64,000 nt of DNA from Variovorax paradoxus. GTDB taxonomy: Bacteria; Pseudomonadota; Gammaproteobacteria; Burkholderiales; Burkholderiaceae_C. The notes under the pieces were generated by a model. It did no database searches. It was given only the letters and a program-made list of their open reading frames with translations, and was not told where the DNA came from. Position 1 is the stretch's first letter, and the number at the start of each line of letters is the position of its first letter. The stretch spans positions 4,946,001 to 5,010,000 of the forward strand of contig NZ_LR743507.1 in assembly GCF_902712855.1 (NCBI RefSeq). The letters are read 5' to 3'. Shown one piece after another: positions 52,857 to 62,850 of the stretch. Both the position numbers and the translations under genes were made by a program.

Positions 52857-54071
52857 TCAGCGCGTCCAAGGACCAGTGATGTCGAAGAACGCCACACCCG
52901 CATTCGAGGTTGTGGGTGCGCCGGTCGTGTTCGTATTGCTCGGATTCACCGCAATGAAGTTCTTCCCCGCGAGCGGTCCGCTGCCTGCCACACGGTCATT
53001 GAACTTGAAGTAGTCCGACACCAGCGAGTGCGGCACCGAGAAGATACCGGTAGCCTCCCCGCGCGGCGCGTTGCCTGTCGTCGCTGTCGCGTAGTAACGC
53101 TTGGACATGCGCAGCGATCCATCGACCGGATTCGGGAAGCTGCCGAAGTTCGTGTCGACGCCCGACATCGCGGTTGCCGTTCCGATGTACGGCAGGCAGT
53201 AGCTCAATTGCGACGTGCCCAACCCCGTGTATGACCGCGGAAACGCGTGCTGTGCCTGCTGCGCATATTCGAGGCTGCCATCGACCTGCGACGAAGCGGT
53301 CGAGCTCGTCGAATAGGCCAGGCTGCATGCATAGCCGTCGCCGCCCGGCTTGAACACGACAACGTCACCAAAACCTTTCGTGAAGCCGTGCGTGAATAGC
53401 GTGCTTACGGCATACCCCCCGCATACATGGATGTAGAACCCCCGCGAATCGCCCACGAGCAGCCACTGCACGGCCGTGCTGTTCGCGCTGCCACTCTTGG
53501 TCCAGTAGCCGCCGCCGGCAATTTGCGCAGCCGAAGGAAACAGACCCGAGTAGGTGCTGATGTCGCTCATCTGTTCGCACCCGACGACACGCGCGGTGGT
53601 CGCACCGGTGTCGTCCACCCTGAGAATCATCTTCGTGCTCTGCGGGTCCGTCGACTGGTAGGCCGCCAGGTTCGTCCCGCTGAAAATCTTCGCGAAGCCC
53701 AGCGGCGCCATCTTCATGGTGATGGCGCCGGTGTAGCTGCCGTCCGGCAGGCTGGTGGCAAACGTCACGGACGTGGCGCCCGGTTTGCCCGTGACCTTCT
53801 GTTCGCCGTTGAGACCCGCCCACCCGCTGGGGCCGCCGGTCACACCGGCAATCAGCACAACGGCATCGACCTGCGCCGAATGCGTGCCCGTGAATGCCGC
53901 TGTCGCGACGCCGCCCGCCACGGTGAGCGAGGTGAGCGACTTGAGGTCGAAGCCATCCTTCAGACACGCATCGAGCAGGTTGATGAGCGCGCCCACGGTG
54001 CCGCTCAGCGCGGGTGCGCCAGGCATGAGGCTCGAAAAATATTTGACGCTGGTATCGACTACGGAAGTCAT
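52857..54071 (-). CDS. Phage tail protein with Ig-like N-terminus
   Basis: A 404-residue structural protein. ATG 54071 (MTSVVDTSVKYFSS) is a usual start; residues 1-60 recall tail-fibre collar sequences (MPGAPALSGTVGALINLLDACLKDGF), followed by a beta domain (GGVATAAFTGTHSAQVDAVVLIAG) and a Ser/Thr/Gly-rich distal part (TGNAPRGEATGIFSVPHSLVSDYFKF). Likely tail tip. Precise function unknown. Confidence 0.65.
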   Translation of the reverse strand: MTSVVDTSVKYFSSLMPGAPALSGTVGALINLLDACLKDGFDLKSLTSLTVAGGVATAAFTGTHSAQVDAVVLIAGVTGGPSGWAGLNGEQKVTGKPGATSVTFATSLPDGSYTGAITMKMAPLGFAKIFSGTNLAAYQSTDPQSTKMILRVDDTGATTARVVGCEQMSDISTYSGLFPSAAQIAGGGYWTKSGSANSTAVQWLLVGDSRGFYIHVCGGYAVSTLFTHGFTKGFGDVVVFKPGGDGYACSLAYSTSSTASSQVDGSLEYAQQAQHAFPRSYTGLGTSQLSYCLPYIGTATAMSGVDTNFGSFPNPVDGSLRMSKRYYATATTGNAPRGEATGIFSVPHSLVSDYFKFNDRVAGSGPLAGKNFIAVNPSNTNTTGAPTTSNAGVAFFDITGPWTR

Positions 54072-54099
54072 GTGCTTTTGGCTCTCTGTTGCGCTGTGT

Positions 54100-57000
54100 T
54101 CAGGGACGGTCCACGCCGATGAGGACCGAGATTTCGAAGCTGTCGTCAAGCACCGTCTCAGCACCCATTTGCACGGTGCGAATCGGCACGAAGGGGAACG
54201 TCGCCGCCACGGTGTTGAAGCGGATGAGCTGGCCCGCGGCCCAGCCCGAGCCGAAGCCAGCGGCGCGGATGGTCATGTACGGCACGCCAGACGGGCCGAG
54301 GGGCGAGCAATCCGCCGTGAGGCTCTGCCCCGTCACGATCTGCCCGACGTGCTCGCCGATGAGGTTGTAGGAGGTGCCGCCTGCGTTGATCTGGATGCGC
54401 CACCGCTCGGTGACTGCGCCCTTGTTCGTGACCGTGATCGGATAGTCGATGTCGTTGAACGTCGGGTCCGCGGCGTTGCCGATGAGGCTGTCCGACCACA
54501 CACCGCTCCAAGTCTGCTGATCGAACAGCAGCGACACGCGTGCCTTCACATCACCCATAGGGAGCGCGCTGCTCACGCAGGTGTCGCCCGCGGTGTAGTC
54601 GTGCGTGACGCGGCCCGCAAATGCGAGGCGGCCATCGATACCCACATCGGAGACCGTCAGCAAGTCCTCGATGCGATGCTCGACCACGACCGGCTGCGCG
54701 TAGCTCGACACGTCCGAGAACGTGACGGTGCCCGCATCGAGGTTGCGGGTATAGCCGGTCTCGATGGTCTGGCCGTTAGCGCCCACGATCCGCACACGCG
54801 AGAGCCGCACGCGGCCGGTGTCGAGCGTCTGGCCGTTGGAGACCACGGCCGCCGGCAGACGCTTCGTGTTGTGGATGACGACGAGTTCACCCTTGCGGAA
54901 AATCGGCACGCGGCCATCAGACGGCAGGCGCACCGGATCGAGACCCAGCAGCGTGGCATCGACGGGCAACGTCGTGTAGGCCACGGCGTTGTACCGGATG
55001 GTGCTGGCGAACACCGGGACCGGCTTCCAGATCTTGCCGTCGCTGCCCACGGCGTCGGCCGAATACCAGATGGCGCCCTCGTTGCCCGCCGCGGTCACCC
55101 AGTCGCCGAAGCGCACCTTGCCGACACCCGTCGCCGCGTCGAAGGTGCCATGCACGTTCGCTCCGTTGATGAGGCCCGAGCCGTCCGCGGTGACGTTGAC
55201 CGTGCCGCCGTTGAGTTTCGTTGCGAGAAGCTGCAGCGTCCCCGGGCTGACCGGCGCCACGGGCGTGCGGAAGACGACGTACTCCACCGGCTGGCCGTCG
55301 AGCGAGGTCAACAGGCTGCTGACGACAACCGAGGTCGAGGCCGCGGCCGGCCAGGTCGTGAGCGCCGCCACGTTGGTGGCGTAGTCGTAGGTGCCCGCCA
55401 GCGTGGCCGCGCCGGTGGCCGGGTCGAGGTCGGTGTAGAGACTGCCGGCGCGGTCGAAGTAGGTCTTGCCGCCCATCGTGAAGTTGACCGAGCCAGGCAC
55501 ACCGGCCTCGCTGAAGCTGGGCAGCAGCTTGATGGAGAGCTTGGGCTGATTGAAAGTCTGGCTCTTCGTCGTGCCGGCGCCCACCACCCGGAAATTGGCA
55601 TTCACGAGCGCCGTCGCGTCGGTGGGCAGCGAGGCCGCGAGCACCGCATAGGTGTAGCCCGTGACCGTGTTGCGGTAGAAGCCCGGCAGGTTCGGCGACA
55701 GCACGGTGCCGAGCACGCCGAGCGGGTTCACGGCCCACTGCGGCACGGCCACGCTGACGACGGCCTCAGGAAACAGCTTCGCCACGCCGGTGGTGTAGTC
55801 GATGGTGCCGAACTCCACATTGAGCCCGTCCACCAGCTTGCCTGCGCCGTTGTCGGTCACCGTCTTGGTGGCCGCGAAGTTCTGCGGCACCCACTGGTCG
55901 GCCGGCACGCCTCCGGTGGACTCCAGCACGAGGTTCCAGTCGAGCGAGAGCGACCGCGGCGCAATGTTGGTCTTGCCGAGGTTGAGGGTGATCGCACCAT
56001 CGACATCGCGCGCCGGCGCCGGGAAGGCCTTCGAGGACGGCTCGCCGTGGCTGTAGCCCACCGTGAAGGCCACGGCCGAGGCCGGCAGCACGTTGGGCCT
56101 CACCTCCATGGTGCTCGCCGTATAGGACACCGGGCCGGTGGCGTCGCCCGTGAGCGCCGCTGCCGTTGTCGCTCGCGTGGCGCGCCGTGCCGTCGTTCCA
56201 GTCCACCGACACCGTGCCCGACTGCGCCGCCTGGTTGTCGAGGGCGAGCATGATGGATACCGCGGCGGTGAGCGTGCCGCTGCGGTCCTTGTAGTTCGAC
56301 TTCGCCGCCCAGGTGAAGATGATTTCGCTGCCGACATCGGGCAGCGTGCCAAGCGTGGGCAGCGCGGTCCCCGTCACGAAATCCACCGTCCCGCTGCCGA
56401 TGCTGGAACTGGTGCCCGACAGGCGCCCGCCTCCGTCGTCGGCCAGTTCATACCAGTTGCCGCCGGCGCGGTAGGCCACGCGCAGCGAGCCGGGCGCCGG
56501 CGGCGGAAGGATGGTCAGCGGGTAGTTGATCCGCCGGCTTTCGACGGTCACCGCGATGGAGGCCGAATCGGCCAGCTCGATGGGCGCGCCGGCCGGCCGG
56601 AAGGTGATCGTCTTGTTTCCGCCGATGGCGGGCGCATCGCTGGCGAACGTCATCGAGCCGCCGGCGTAGTTGACGGCGCCGATGGTCAGTGCGCCCAGCT
56701 TCAAGCGCCCGCCGTCGTCGGTCAGCGTGCCCGCCGAGGTCGCCACCGACAGCGAGCCAGGATAGGCCGGGTTGCCGAAGCCGATGATGGCATTCGGCCC
56801 GAAGGCAACGCCCGTGGTCAGTGAGACCGTGCCCGAGCCGGACGCAACGAGCGTGGTCGAGGAACCGGCCGCCGACATGTCCGTGAGCGGGATTTCCGTG
56901 GTCGCGCTCGGCACGAGCTGGGTATTGATCGTGTTGACCTGCGCCGACAGGTCGCCCGTGCTCACGGGCGCCACGAGCTTGGCGATTCCGTAGAACTTCG

Positions 57001-57679
57001 AGGCGTTCGCGACAAGCATCTTGTTCACCGCCGCCGCGGTCGAGGAACGCTCGAAGAGGCGATTCGCCGGCGTGCCGGTGTAGTCGTTCTTCAGGCCGTC
57101 CACCAGCTCGCACACGCAGACCTGCGCGGCATAGTCCACGAAGGCACCGCCGTTGCTGTAGCTGTAGGTGCGCTGCTCGATGGAAACATCGGACACGCGC
57201 ACGTACTCCGTCTTGCCGCCGCCGCTGATCTGCAGGGTGCCGTTCACGGTCGGCGGCGTGGCGCCGGGGCGCTGGAAGATCTGCAGCGAGCGCTGTCCCT
57301 GCACGTGGTTGGACAGCATGTAGCCGTTGAACTCTTCACCGGGCGAGGTGTAGGCCTCGATCCGGTTCTGGATGCTCGCGCGCCGGTCGAAGAAGTCGCC
57401 GGTGTAGAACAGCGCCGGGCTCACGTTCGGGTCCGCCGGCGCGCGCGAAATGATGACGAGGCCGCCGAGGGCGGTGTCGGTGTTCAGGGTCTGGATGGTG
57501 GCCGCGATCTTCATGATCGACACGTCGCCGCGCGCGCGGTCCACGGCGGACACGTCCTTGAACACGGCATTGCTCGCGCCGTCAGCGATGACGTTCGCGG
57601 TCGGTGCGCCGCCGCCTTCGGGCACGTCATCCATGACCTGTGTGGTAACAAACTTGATATCGGACTCGAGGATGGTCAT
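54100..57679 (-). pseudogene. Large phage tail protein (about 1,190 codons) split by one frameshift
   Basis: Two open frames join into one gene of 3,580 nt, one base over a multiple of three. The 5' frame runs from ATG 57679 to about 56160 (GTVSVDWNDGTARHASDNGS) and the 3' frame from there to 54100 (ALTGDATGPVSYTASTMEV). The change lies at about 56150-56165, in the GGCAGCGGCGC tract. The protein is a chain of many beta repeats (GTVDFVTGTALPTLGTLPDVG; SVNFTMGGKTYFDRAGSLY), as in tail tip or central fibre proteins. Either the prophage lost this gene, the base is a read error, or ribosomes shift. Confidence 0.8.
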
Positions 57680-57691
57680 GAGGCGGAAGGG

Positions 57692-58093
57692 TCAAACGGT
57701 GATGAGTCGCACGGTCGCGACGTAGGGGTGTTTCTCGACGGGCAGCTCGGGCCGAGCGACAGGCCGGGCCTCGACAGCCAAGCCAGGGGCGAACTGCACA
57801 GCGAACGAGCGGCCATCGGCCAGCACAAGGACGTGCTCGCCCACTGCGTCGGCCGCGTTGAGCGCCTGCAGAGCCAAGAGCCCGCCGCGCGCGATCCATC
57901 CGGCATCGGCCTCGCCCTGCAGCGTGATCGGCCGGCCTGCCAGGCGCACGGCGGCATCGATGAGGGCGGCGCCCGTCACCGAGTAGTCGAGGCTCTTCTC
58001 GACCGGGTTCCATCCGAACTCATCGGCCCAGACCATGCCGCGGGGAATCTGCAGCGCGCCGAGCGCGTGAAACTTGGGTGTCGCCACGCTCAT
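57692..58093 (-). CDS. Phage tail protein, minor
   Basis: A 133-residue beta-rich protein (ALQIPRGMVWADEFGWNPVEKSLDYSVTGAALIDAAVRLAGRPITLQG). It lies between the tape measure and the large tail protein genes and overlaps the tape measure gene by 4 bp. Its position after the tape measure fits a distal-tail-like protein. Confidence 0.6.
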   Translation of the reverse strand: MSVATPKFHALGALQIPRGMVWADEFGWNPVEKSLDYSVTGAALIDAAVRLAGRPITLQGEADAGWIARGGLLALQALNAADAVGEHVLVLADGRSFAVQFAPGLAVEARPVARPELPVEKHPYVATVRLITV

Positions 58094-60804
58094 GCCCCCG
58101 GACGAATGGAAGACGTGCCGCGTGCGGCGCCGAGCTGCGCGAGCAGCCCCTCGATGGCATCGGCGCCGGCGGCGTCCGTGCTGACGCGCCCGTAATCGCG
58201 ACCGTTGAGGTTGAGCTGCAGATTGACGGTGCGGTTTGACTCGGGCTTCGGGATACTGGTGGGCGTGCCACCGTCGCCGAAGAAGGTCACCTTCTCGGCC
58301 GCCTTGAGCAGCGCGTAACTCAGGGTGTCGCCGCCGTACTTCTTCTGGCCCGGGTTGTTGAAGAACTGGACATTGCCCTTCTCATCGGCGAACTCGCGCG
58401 CGATGCGCCGCGCCGTCTCATCGTCCTTGACGCCGGCGTTTTTCAGGAACGCGGCGATGCCCGTGAGGGTGCCCAGGTCGCTACCGGCGTTCACCGTCTT
58501 GCCGGTCTTGTCGGTGGAGAAGCCGGCGGCATCGCGGCCGAGGCGCTTGTTCTCCAGCGCAATTTCGCGCTCTTGCAACTGAATGGCCTTCTCACGGGCC
58601 TCGATGTCCCGCTCTCGCGCGCTGGTGACCTCGCGCAGCGCGCCGGCCAGGCCGTAGGCAGCCTGCGTGGCGTCGCCCTGCACTTCCTTGAGCTTCAGCG
58701 TCGAGCGGCCTGCACTGTCGAGCACGACCTCAAAGCCGCGCATGGCCGCCTGCGCCTGCACCCAGCCCGGCGCCACGCCGTTGCCCGCGGCGATGGCGGC
58801 ATCGGCCGCACGCTTCCACGCCTCGCCCAATCCGATGGCGGTGGCCTGCCCGCTGTCGCGAATCAGCTCGAAGTCGCGAAGCGCGGTCTTCGCCATGGTG
58901 TCGAGCTGCGCCTTCGTCTGCACGCCGGCACGCTGGAAGGCCGCGTCAATCTCTGCCGCCGCGTCGGCCTGCGCCTTCTTGTTGGTCCCGGCTGCATCGG
59001 CCGCGGCGAGATTGGCCTTCTTCAGCTCATCGAGCTTCTGCGCTGCCAACTCCAGATTCTTGGTGGCGATGGCCTGGTCGTATTCGGCGTGCAGGCGCTT
59101 GACGGCCTCCCGCGCTTCCTCCGCCTTCACCTTCTGCGCTTCGGCCGCGCTGGCGACCTTCTGGCCCGCATCCTGCGCCCCGTCGCCAGCGGCTTTCATT
59201 TCTGCCGCCATTTTGTTGAACGCCGCGGCGCCGCTGGCCGCTGCCGCGGTCGTGCTCTCGGCAGCACCCGTCAGGCCGGCCCAGCCGGCGCGCGCCTGTT
59301 CCGCGCCCACCGTGGCGCGGTCGAAGGCCTCGGCCGCCTTCTCCCCGAACGCATCCGTCACACCTTCCATGCCGGCCGCCGACTCGCGCACCTCGGCCGC
59401 GGCCTGCTTGAACGCTGCCGACACGCTGCCGAAGCTGATCTTCGACAGGCCTTCGATGATGGTTGCCGTGCCGCTCAGGATGTCGCGCGAGACGCCGGCG
59501 AAGGCCTCGGCGACACGGAAGACGGTTGCAATCAGCGTGTTCGCACCCGCGCTCGCCACGCCCCAGACGGTCTGCACGATGTTGCCCGTGCTCTGCGCCT
59601 TCTGCCCGAAGCTGTCGAGCAGTGCGCCCACGCGGTCGGCCAGGCTCTGCGCCTTCGCCACGAGGGCCGGCACATCGACGCTGGCGACGAAGGCCTGCAC
59701 CCACTTGATGCCGTTCTGAAAGGCGGTCGCCAGCGCGGCCCCGAAGCGCCCGACCGTGCCATCGGCCACCGCCGCGCGCAGCGCACCGGACAACTGCTCA
59801 ACACCCTGCTTCAGCACCGGAAGGATCGGCGTGGTGAGCGCGTTGATGGTCGAATCCCATGCGGTGCGCAGGCCAGCGAGCGCACCATTGAGATTCGCCT
59901 GCATGACAGCGGCAGTCTCGGCCGCGCTGCCGCTGGCGCCCTGCAAGGCCTTCTTCAGCTCATCGAGCTTGTCCACGCCCTGATTGAGCAGTGCGCGCAA
60001 CGCCGGGCCGGCTTCCTGCCCCACTGCAGCGATGGCGCGCTGCCCGGCTGGGCCGGCAGCAGCCAGCTCGTGCAGCATCGTTTCGAAATTGCCCGTCGTG
60101 ATGCCCGCCGCCGCCAGCTCCGTGCGGAACTTGCTGGCCGGGTCGGAGAACTGCGCGAGGATGCTGTTCAACGCCGTACCGGCACGGCTCGCATCGATGC
60201 CAGCGTCTGCGAACTTGCCGATGATGGCGACCGCGCCTTCGAGGCTCAGGCCGAGCGTGTTCGCCAGCGGCGCGGCGTAGCTCAACGCCTGCGCCAGACC
60301 CGACACGCTGGTGTTCGTGGCGTTGGCACCCTTGGCGAGCACGTCGGCGACACGGCCCGAGTCCGTGAACGCCAGGCCCAGGCCGTTGACGATCTTCGTC
60401 AGGTATTCCGCCGAGGTCGCAAGCTCCACGTCTCCGGCGCGTGCGAGCTGCATCGCGGCCGGCAGGGTTTCGATGGCGTCGCTCACGTTGAGACCGGCTT
60501 TCGCCAGGTTCTCCAGCGCGCCGGCCGCCTGCAGCTCGGTGAACCCATAGCGGACATCCGCAGCGGCATCCTGCGCCGCCTTGCGCAGCGAGCGCATCTC
60601 TGCCGCGCTGGCGCCGGTGGCCGCCTGCACGCGGCTCATGGCCTGCTCGAAGTCGGCACCACCCTTGACCCAGCCGGCAAAGAGCTGAATGCCGAAGTAG
60701 CCCGCCACAAGGGCAGCGAACGCAATCACGCGCTGCTGCAGGCGGTCGAACACCTTGGACGCATCATCCTTGGCATTGATGAGAATCTGAATCGGCTTTG
60801 CCAC
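58090..60804 (-). CDS. Phage tail tape measure protein
   Basis: A 904-residue protein from GTG 60804 that sets tail length. N-terminal TP901-type domain (AGAxxFE-like GGADFEQAMSRVQAATGASAAEMRSLRKAAQDAA, ALENLAKAGLNVSDAIETLPAAMQLARAG), a hydrophobic segment about 27-50, and long Ala-rich coiled-coil stretches to residue 750. The frame continues to an ATG at 60861 (MRLRAEAAC) that has no family resemblance. At about 0.15 nm per residue the tail would be about 135 nm. It overlaps the minor tail gene by 4 bp. No tail chaperone gene lies between it and the major tail protein. Confidence 0.9.
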   Translation of the reverse strand: MAKPIQILINAKDDASKVFDRLQQRVIAFAALVAGYFGIQLFAGWVKGGADFEQAMSRVQAATGASAAEMRSLRKAAQDAAADVRYGFTELQAAGALENLAKAGLNVSDAIETLPAAMQLARAGDVELATSAEYLTKIVNGLGLAFTDSGRVADVLAKGANATNTSVSGLAQALSYAAPLANTLGLSLEGAVAIIGKFADAGIDASRAGTALNSILAQFSDPASKFRTELAAAGITTGNFETMLHELAAAGPAGQRAIAAVGQEAGPALRALLNQGVDKLDELKKALQGASGSAAETAAVMQANLNGALAGLRTAWDSTINALTTPILPVLKQGVEQLSGALRAAVADGTVGRFGAALATAFQNGIKWVQAFVASVDVPALVAKAQSLADRVGALLDSFGQKAQSTGNIVQTVWGVASAGANTLIATVFRVAEAFAGVSRDILSGTATIIEGLSKISFGSVSAAFKQAAAEVRESAAGMEGVTDAFGEKAAEAFDRATVGAEQARAGWAGLTGAAESTTAAAASGAAAFNKMAAEMKAAGDGAQDAGQKVASAAEAQKVKAEEAREAVKRLHAEYDQAIATKNLELAAQKLDELKKANLAAADAAGTNKKAQADAAAEIDAAFQRAGVQTKAQLDTMAKTALRDFELIRDSGQATAIGLGEAWKRAADAAIAAGNGVAPGWVQAQAAMRGFEVVLDSAGRSTLKLKEVQGDATQAAYGLAGALREVTSARERDIEAREKAIQLQEREIALENKRLGRDAAGFSTDKTGKTVNAGSDLGTLTGIAAFLKNAGVKDDETARRIAREFADEKGNVQFFNNPGQKKYGGDTLSYALLKAAEKVTFFGDGGTPTSIPKPESNRTVNLQLNLNGRDYGRVSTDAAGADAIEGLLAQLGAARGTSSIRPGA

Positions 60805-60905
60805 GGGGAATCGAGGGAAGGGATGAAGGGAGGCGCATGCAGCCTCTGCGCGAAGCCGCATGCGTCACCGCCCGGCCCTGCGATGCAAGGCCAGGCAGAA
60901 GGTCG

Positions 60906-61691
60906 TCAGGCGACCGGACGGCCTCCCACGTAGACCGCTTCCGCGTTGGCGGACTTCAGGACATCGACATCGAACTCGACTTTCACGAACTCGACTTCGT
61001 TCGACACGATGGGCAGGTCGCCCGAAGGGGTCATGCTCACGCGGGGCATGTACCAGTCCTTGTTACTGCCCGAGGCGTTGTCGGCGACCACACGCACGGC
61101 CGCAAGAAACGACGTGTTGCCGCCGGTCTTCAGCCGGGTGTACGAGCCTGCGACGGGCGTGTATCCGAACTGCACCACTCCGGCGGTGATGCCGCCGCCG
61201 GCGATGATCTGCACGGCGCCCGTCTCCGGATCGACATTGAAGTCTTCGCCTGCGACATAGGGCGTGGTGCCGTCCTCGGTTTTGACGGTCACCGCCGTGA
61301 CGTTGCGCACGCCGATGGGGTTCGCCGCGGTCTGGCCGAGCTGGTAAATCTTGCCCGGCGTGACAGTGCGCAGTTCACCCGTCACGGCGACCGCCGACTG
61401 CACCACGACCTCGCTCGTTGCAGCGAGGAAGCGCTGATAGGTCGCCATGCTCATGTTGTTGCAGGTGATCTTTGCAGTTCGCTTCACCTTGCCGGTGAGC
61501 GTGCCGATGAGCTCGCTGCCAGCGGTCTCTGCCGAGAATTCCTCGGCCTTCTCCGAGTCGATGGTGAGGACGAAGCTCGGGCAGTTGCCCATTTCTTCCT
61601 CGCCCGTCAGCTCTTCGAGCGCGTTGAAGATGTCGAGGCGAAGGCGGCCACGAGGGGCCGACAATTCGGTTTTGGTATGCACGATGGGCAC
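60906..61691 (-). CDS. Phage major tail tube protein
   Basis: A 261-residue protein from GTG 61691, which is preceded by AAAGGA. Sequence GNCPSFVLTIDSEKAEEFSAETAGS and NVTAVTVKTEDGTTPYVAGEDFNVDPETGAVQI is typical of siphovirus tube proteins with a C-terminal Ig-like extension. The frame to 61844 adds unrelated residues. Adjacent to the tail terminator gene; the tube stack surrounds the tape measure. Confidence 0.8.
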   Translation of the reverse strand: MPIVHTKTELSAPRGRLRLDIFNALEELTGEEEMGNCPSFVLTIDSEKAEEFSAETAGSELIGTLTGKVKRTAKITCNNMSMATYQRFLAATSEVVVQSAVAVTGELRTVTPGKIYQLGQTAANPIGVRNVTAVTVKTEDGTTPYVAGEDFNVDPETGAVQIIAGGGITAGVVQFGYTPVAGSYTRLKTGGNTSFLAAVRVVADNASGSNKDWYMPRVSMTPSGDLPIVSNEVEFVKVEFDVDVLKSANAEAVYVGGRPVA

Positions 61692-61702
61692 AAGAATTCC
61701 TT

Positions 61703-62116
61703 TCAGGGTTGCCCGTCGAAACGGGCGGATGTGGAGAAAACAAGCTCGATGCCGACAAGGCCGTTCTCGGGGTACGGCGGCGGTTTCACGCTCGCGAGCT
61801 GAAGGCGCTCCCAGTTCCGCCCTGCAACGCGCCCCGGCGTCCACCCCTGCAACGCCTCAACGACAAGCGCGAAAGCGCCGTCGAGATGCGCAAGGGCCTC
61901 GGCATCGCTGCGCTTCGCCATGAGCGTGACGGCCCAGAAAGGCCGCACCAACGCGCCAGGCACATCACTGGCCGGCACACTGGCATCGATGAAGAGCACC
62001 GAAGCGAGCAGGTCAGGATCGCGCTTGCCGCTGTCGGTGAAGACACCCTTGACGGCCCACGCCTGCGGCAGCTCTCCGCGCAGCCGGGTAACGATTGCAG
62101 GCTCGAGCGCAAACAT
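61703..62116 (-). CDS. Phage tail terminator/completion protein (Gp37/DUF1834-like)
   Basis: A 137-residue protein: FALEPAIVTRLRGELPQAWAVKGVF, PFWAVTLMAKRSDAEALAHLDGAFALVVEALQGWTPG and LVGIELVFSTSARF. This matches small completion proteins of the DUF1834/Gp37 type that cap the tail and bind the head. It lies between head-tail joining and major tail genes, the expected position. Confidence 0.7.
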   Translation of the reverse strand: MFALEPAIVTRLRGELPQAWAVKGVFTDSGKRDPDLLASVLFIDASVPASDVPGALVRPFWAVTLMAKRSDAEALAHLDGAFALVVEALQGWTPGRVAGRNWERLQLASVKPPPYPENGLVGIELVFSTSARFDGQP

Positions 62117-62118
62117 GG

Positions 62119-62421
62119 TCAGGCGCTCCGCAAAATGAGATGCACGCGGCCTGTCCCATCGGGTTTCGAACGGACGACCTCGAAGGACTTGCCGTCGATC
62201 CGAAGCGCATCGCCACGCACCAACCCGCCAAGCGCAGCCACAGGCCCCCAGCACTCCGGAGCAGCCGTGTCCGCCTGGTCATCAAACAGCGCCGCATAGG
62301 GGTCGTCAAATTCCACGGGAACCGGGTCGGCCACGCCATTAACTTCCGCGAGCGCGTTGGTCAGGTGCAGATCGAGCGCGCGGTTCACGCGGTCTTGAAG
62401 AGCGACAAAGGGTGCGGGCAT
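62119..62421 (-). CDS. Phage head-tail joining protein
   Basis: A 100-residue protein from ATG 62421. Body FVALQDRVNRALDLHLTNALAEVNG and ALRIDGKSFEVVRSKPDGTGRVHLILRSA is of the small gpFII-like connector type. It starts 20 bp after the cement gene stop and ends 3 bp before the terminator gene. Confidence 0.65.
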   Translation of the reverse strand: MPAPFVALQDRVNRALDLHLTNALAEVNGVADPVPVEFDDPYAALFDDQADTAAPECWGPVAALGGLVRGDALRIDGKSFEVVRSKPDGTGRVHLILRSA

Positions 62422-62440
62422 GGCGAACGCGAGCGGCAAA

Positions 62441-62785
62441 TCAGGTGGCGGCCGGCAAGCTCGCGCCCAGCTTCACGGACACGAAAGCCGCGCCGCCTGC
62501 AGCCGCTTCGGTCGCCACACCGATGCACTCTTGCGCCGCACTCGTCTTGTTGACGACCTTGTTCGTCGCGTCCCAAAACAGCCGGTCTCCGACGTTGACC
62601 GAAAGGCCAGCGGTCTTGCCGAGGTCGATCACGCCATCGGTCTTGAACTCGCCCGGGGTGTTGGCCGGCACATCGGTGGTGGCGACGCCGAACAGCGCGG
62701 CGCCGAAGAGAAAGCCGACGCCCGACGCGACAGCGATAGAGGGGGTCAGCGTGAGCACGCTACCCGCTTGGCGGTAGTTCTTCAT
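62441..62785 (-). CDS. DUF2190 capsid cement/decoration protein
   Basis: A 114-residue protein: VLTLTPSIAVASGVGFLFGAALFGVATTD, and DRLFWDATNKVVNKTSAAQECIGVA, close to DUF2190, the cement protein that stabilises capsid facets. It lies directly after the capsid gene. The motif ATNKVVNKTSA is conserved in the family. Confidence 0.8.
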   Translation of the reverse strand: MKNYRQAGSVLTLTPSIAVASGVGFLFGAALFGVATTDVPANTPGEFKTDGVIDLGKTAGLSVNVGDRLFWDATNKVVNKTSAAQECIGVATEAAAGGAAFVSVKLGASLPAAT

Positions 62786-62850
62786 GTGATTCCTTGGGTA
62801 AAGTGAGGGAGGCGCCAGCAGCCCAGAATCGGGCGCTGGCGTGGCGCGCG

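Noticed and set aside
60805..60861. N-terminal extension of the tape measure protein from ATG 60861
   Set aside because: The extra 19 residues resemble no family member, and no ribosome site precedes the ATG, though GTG 60804 is not strongly supported either.
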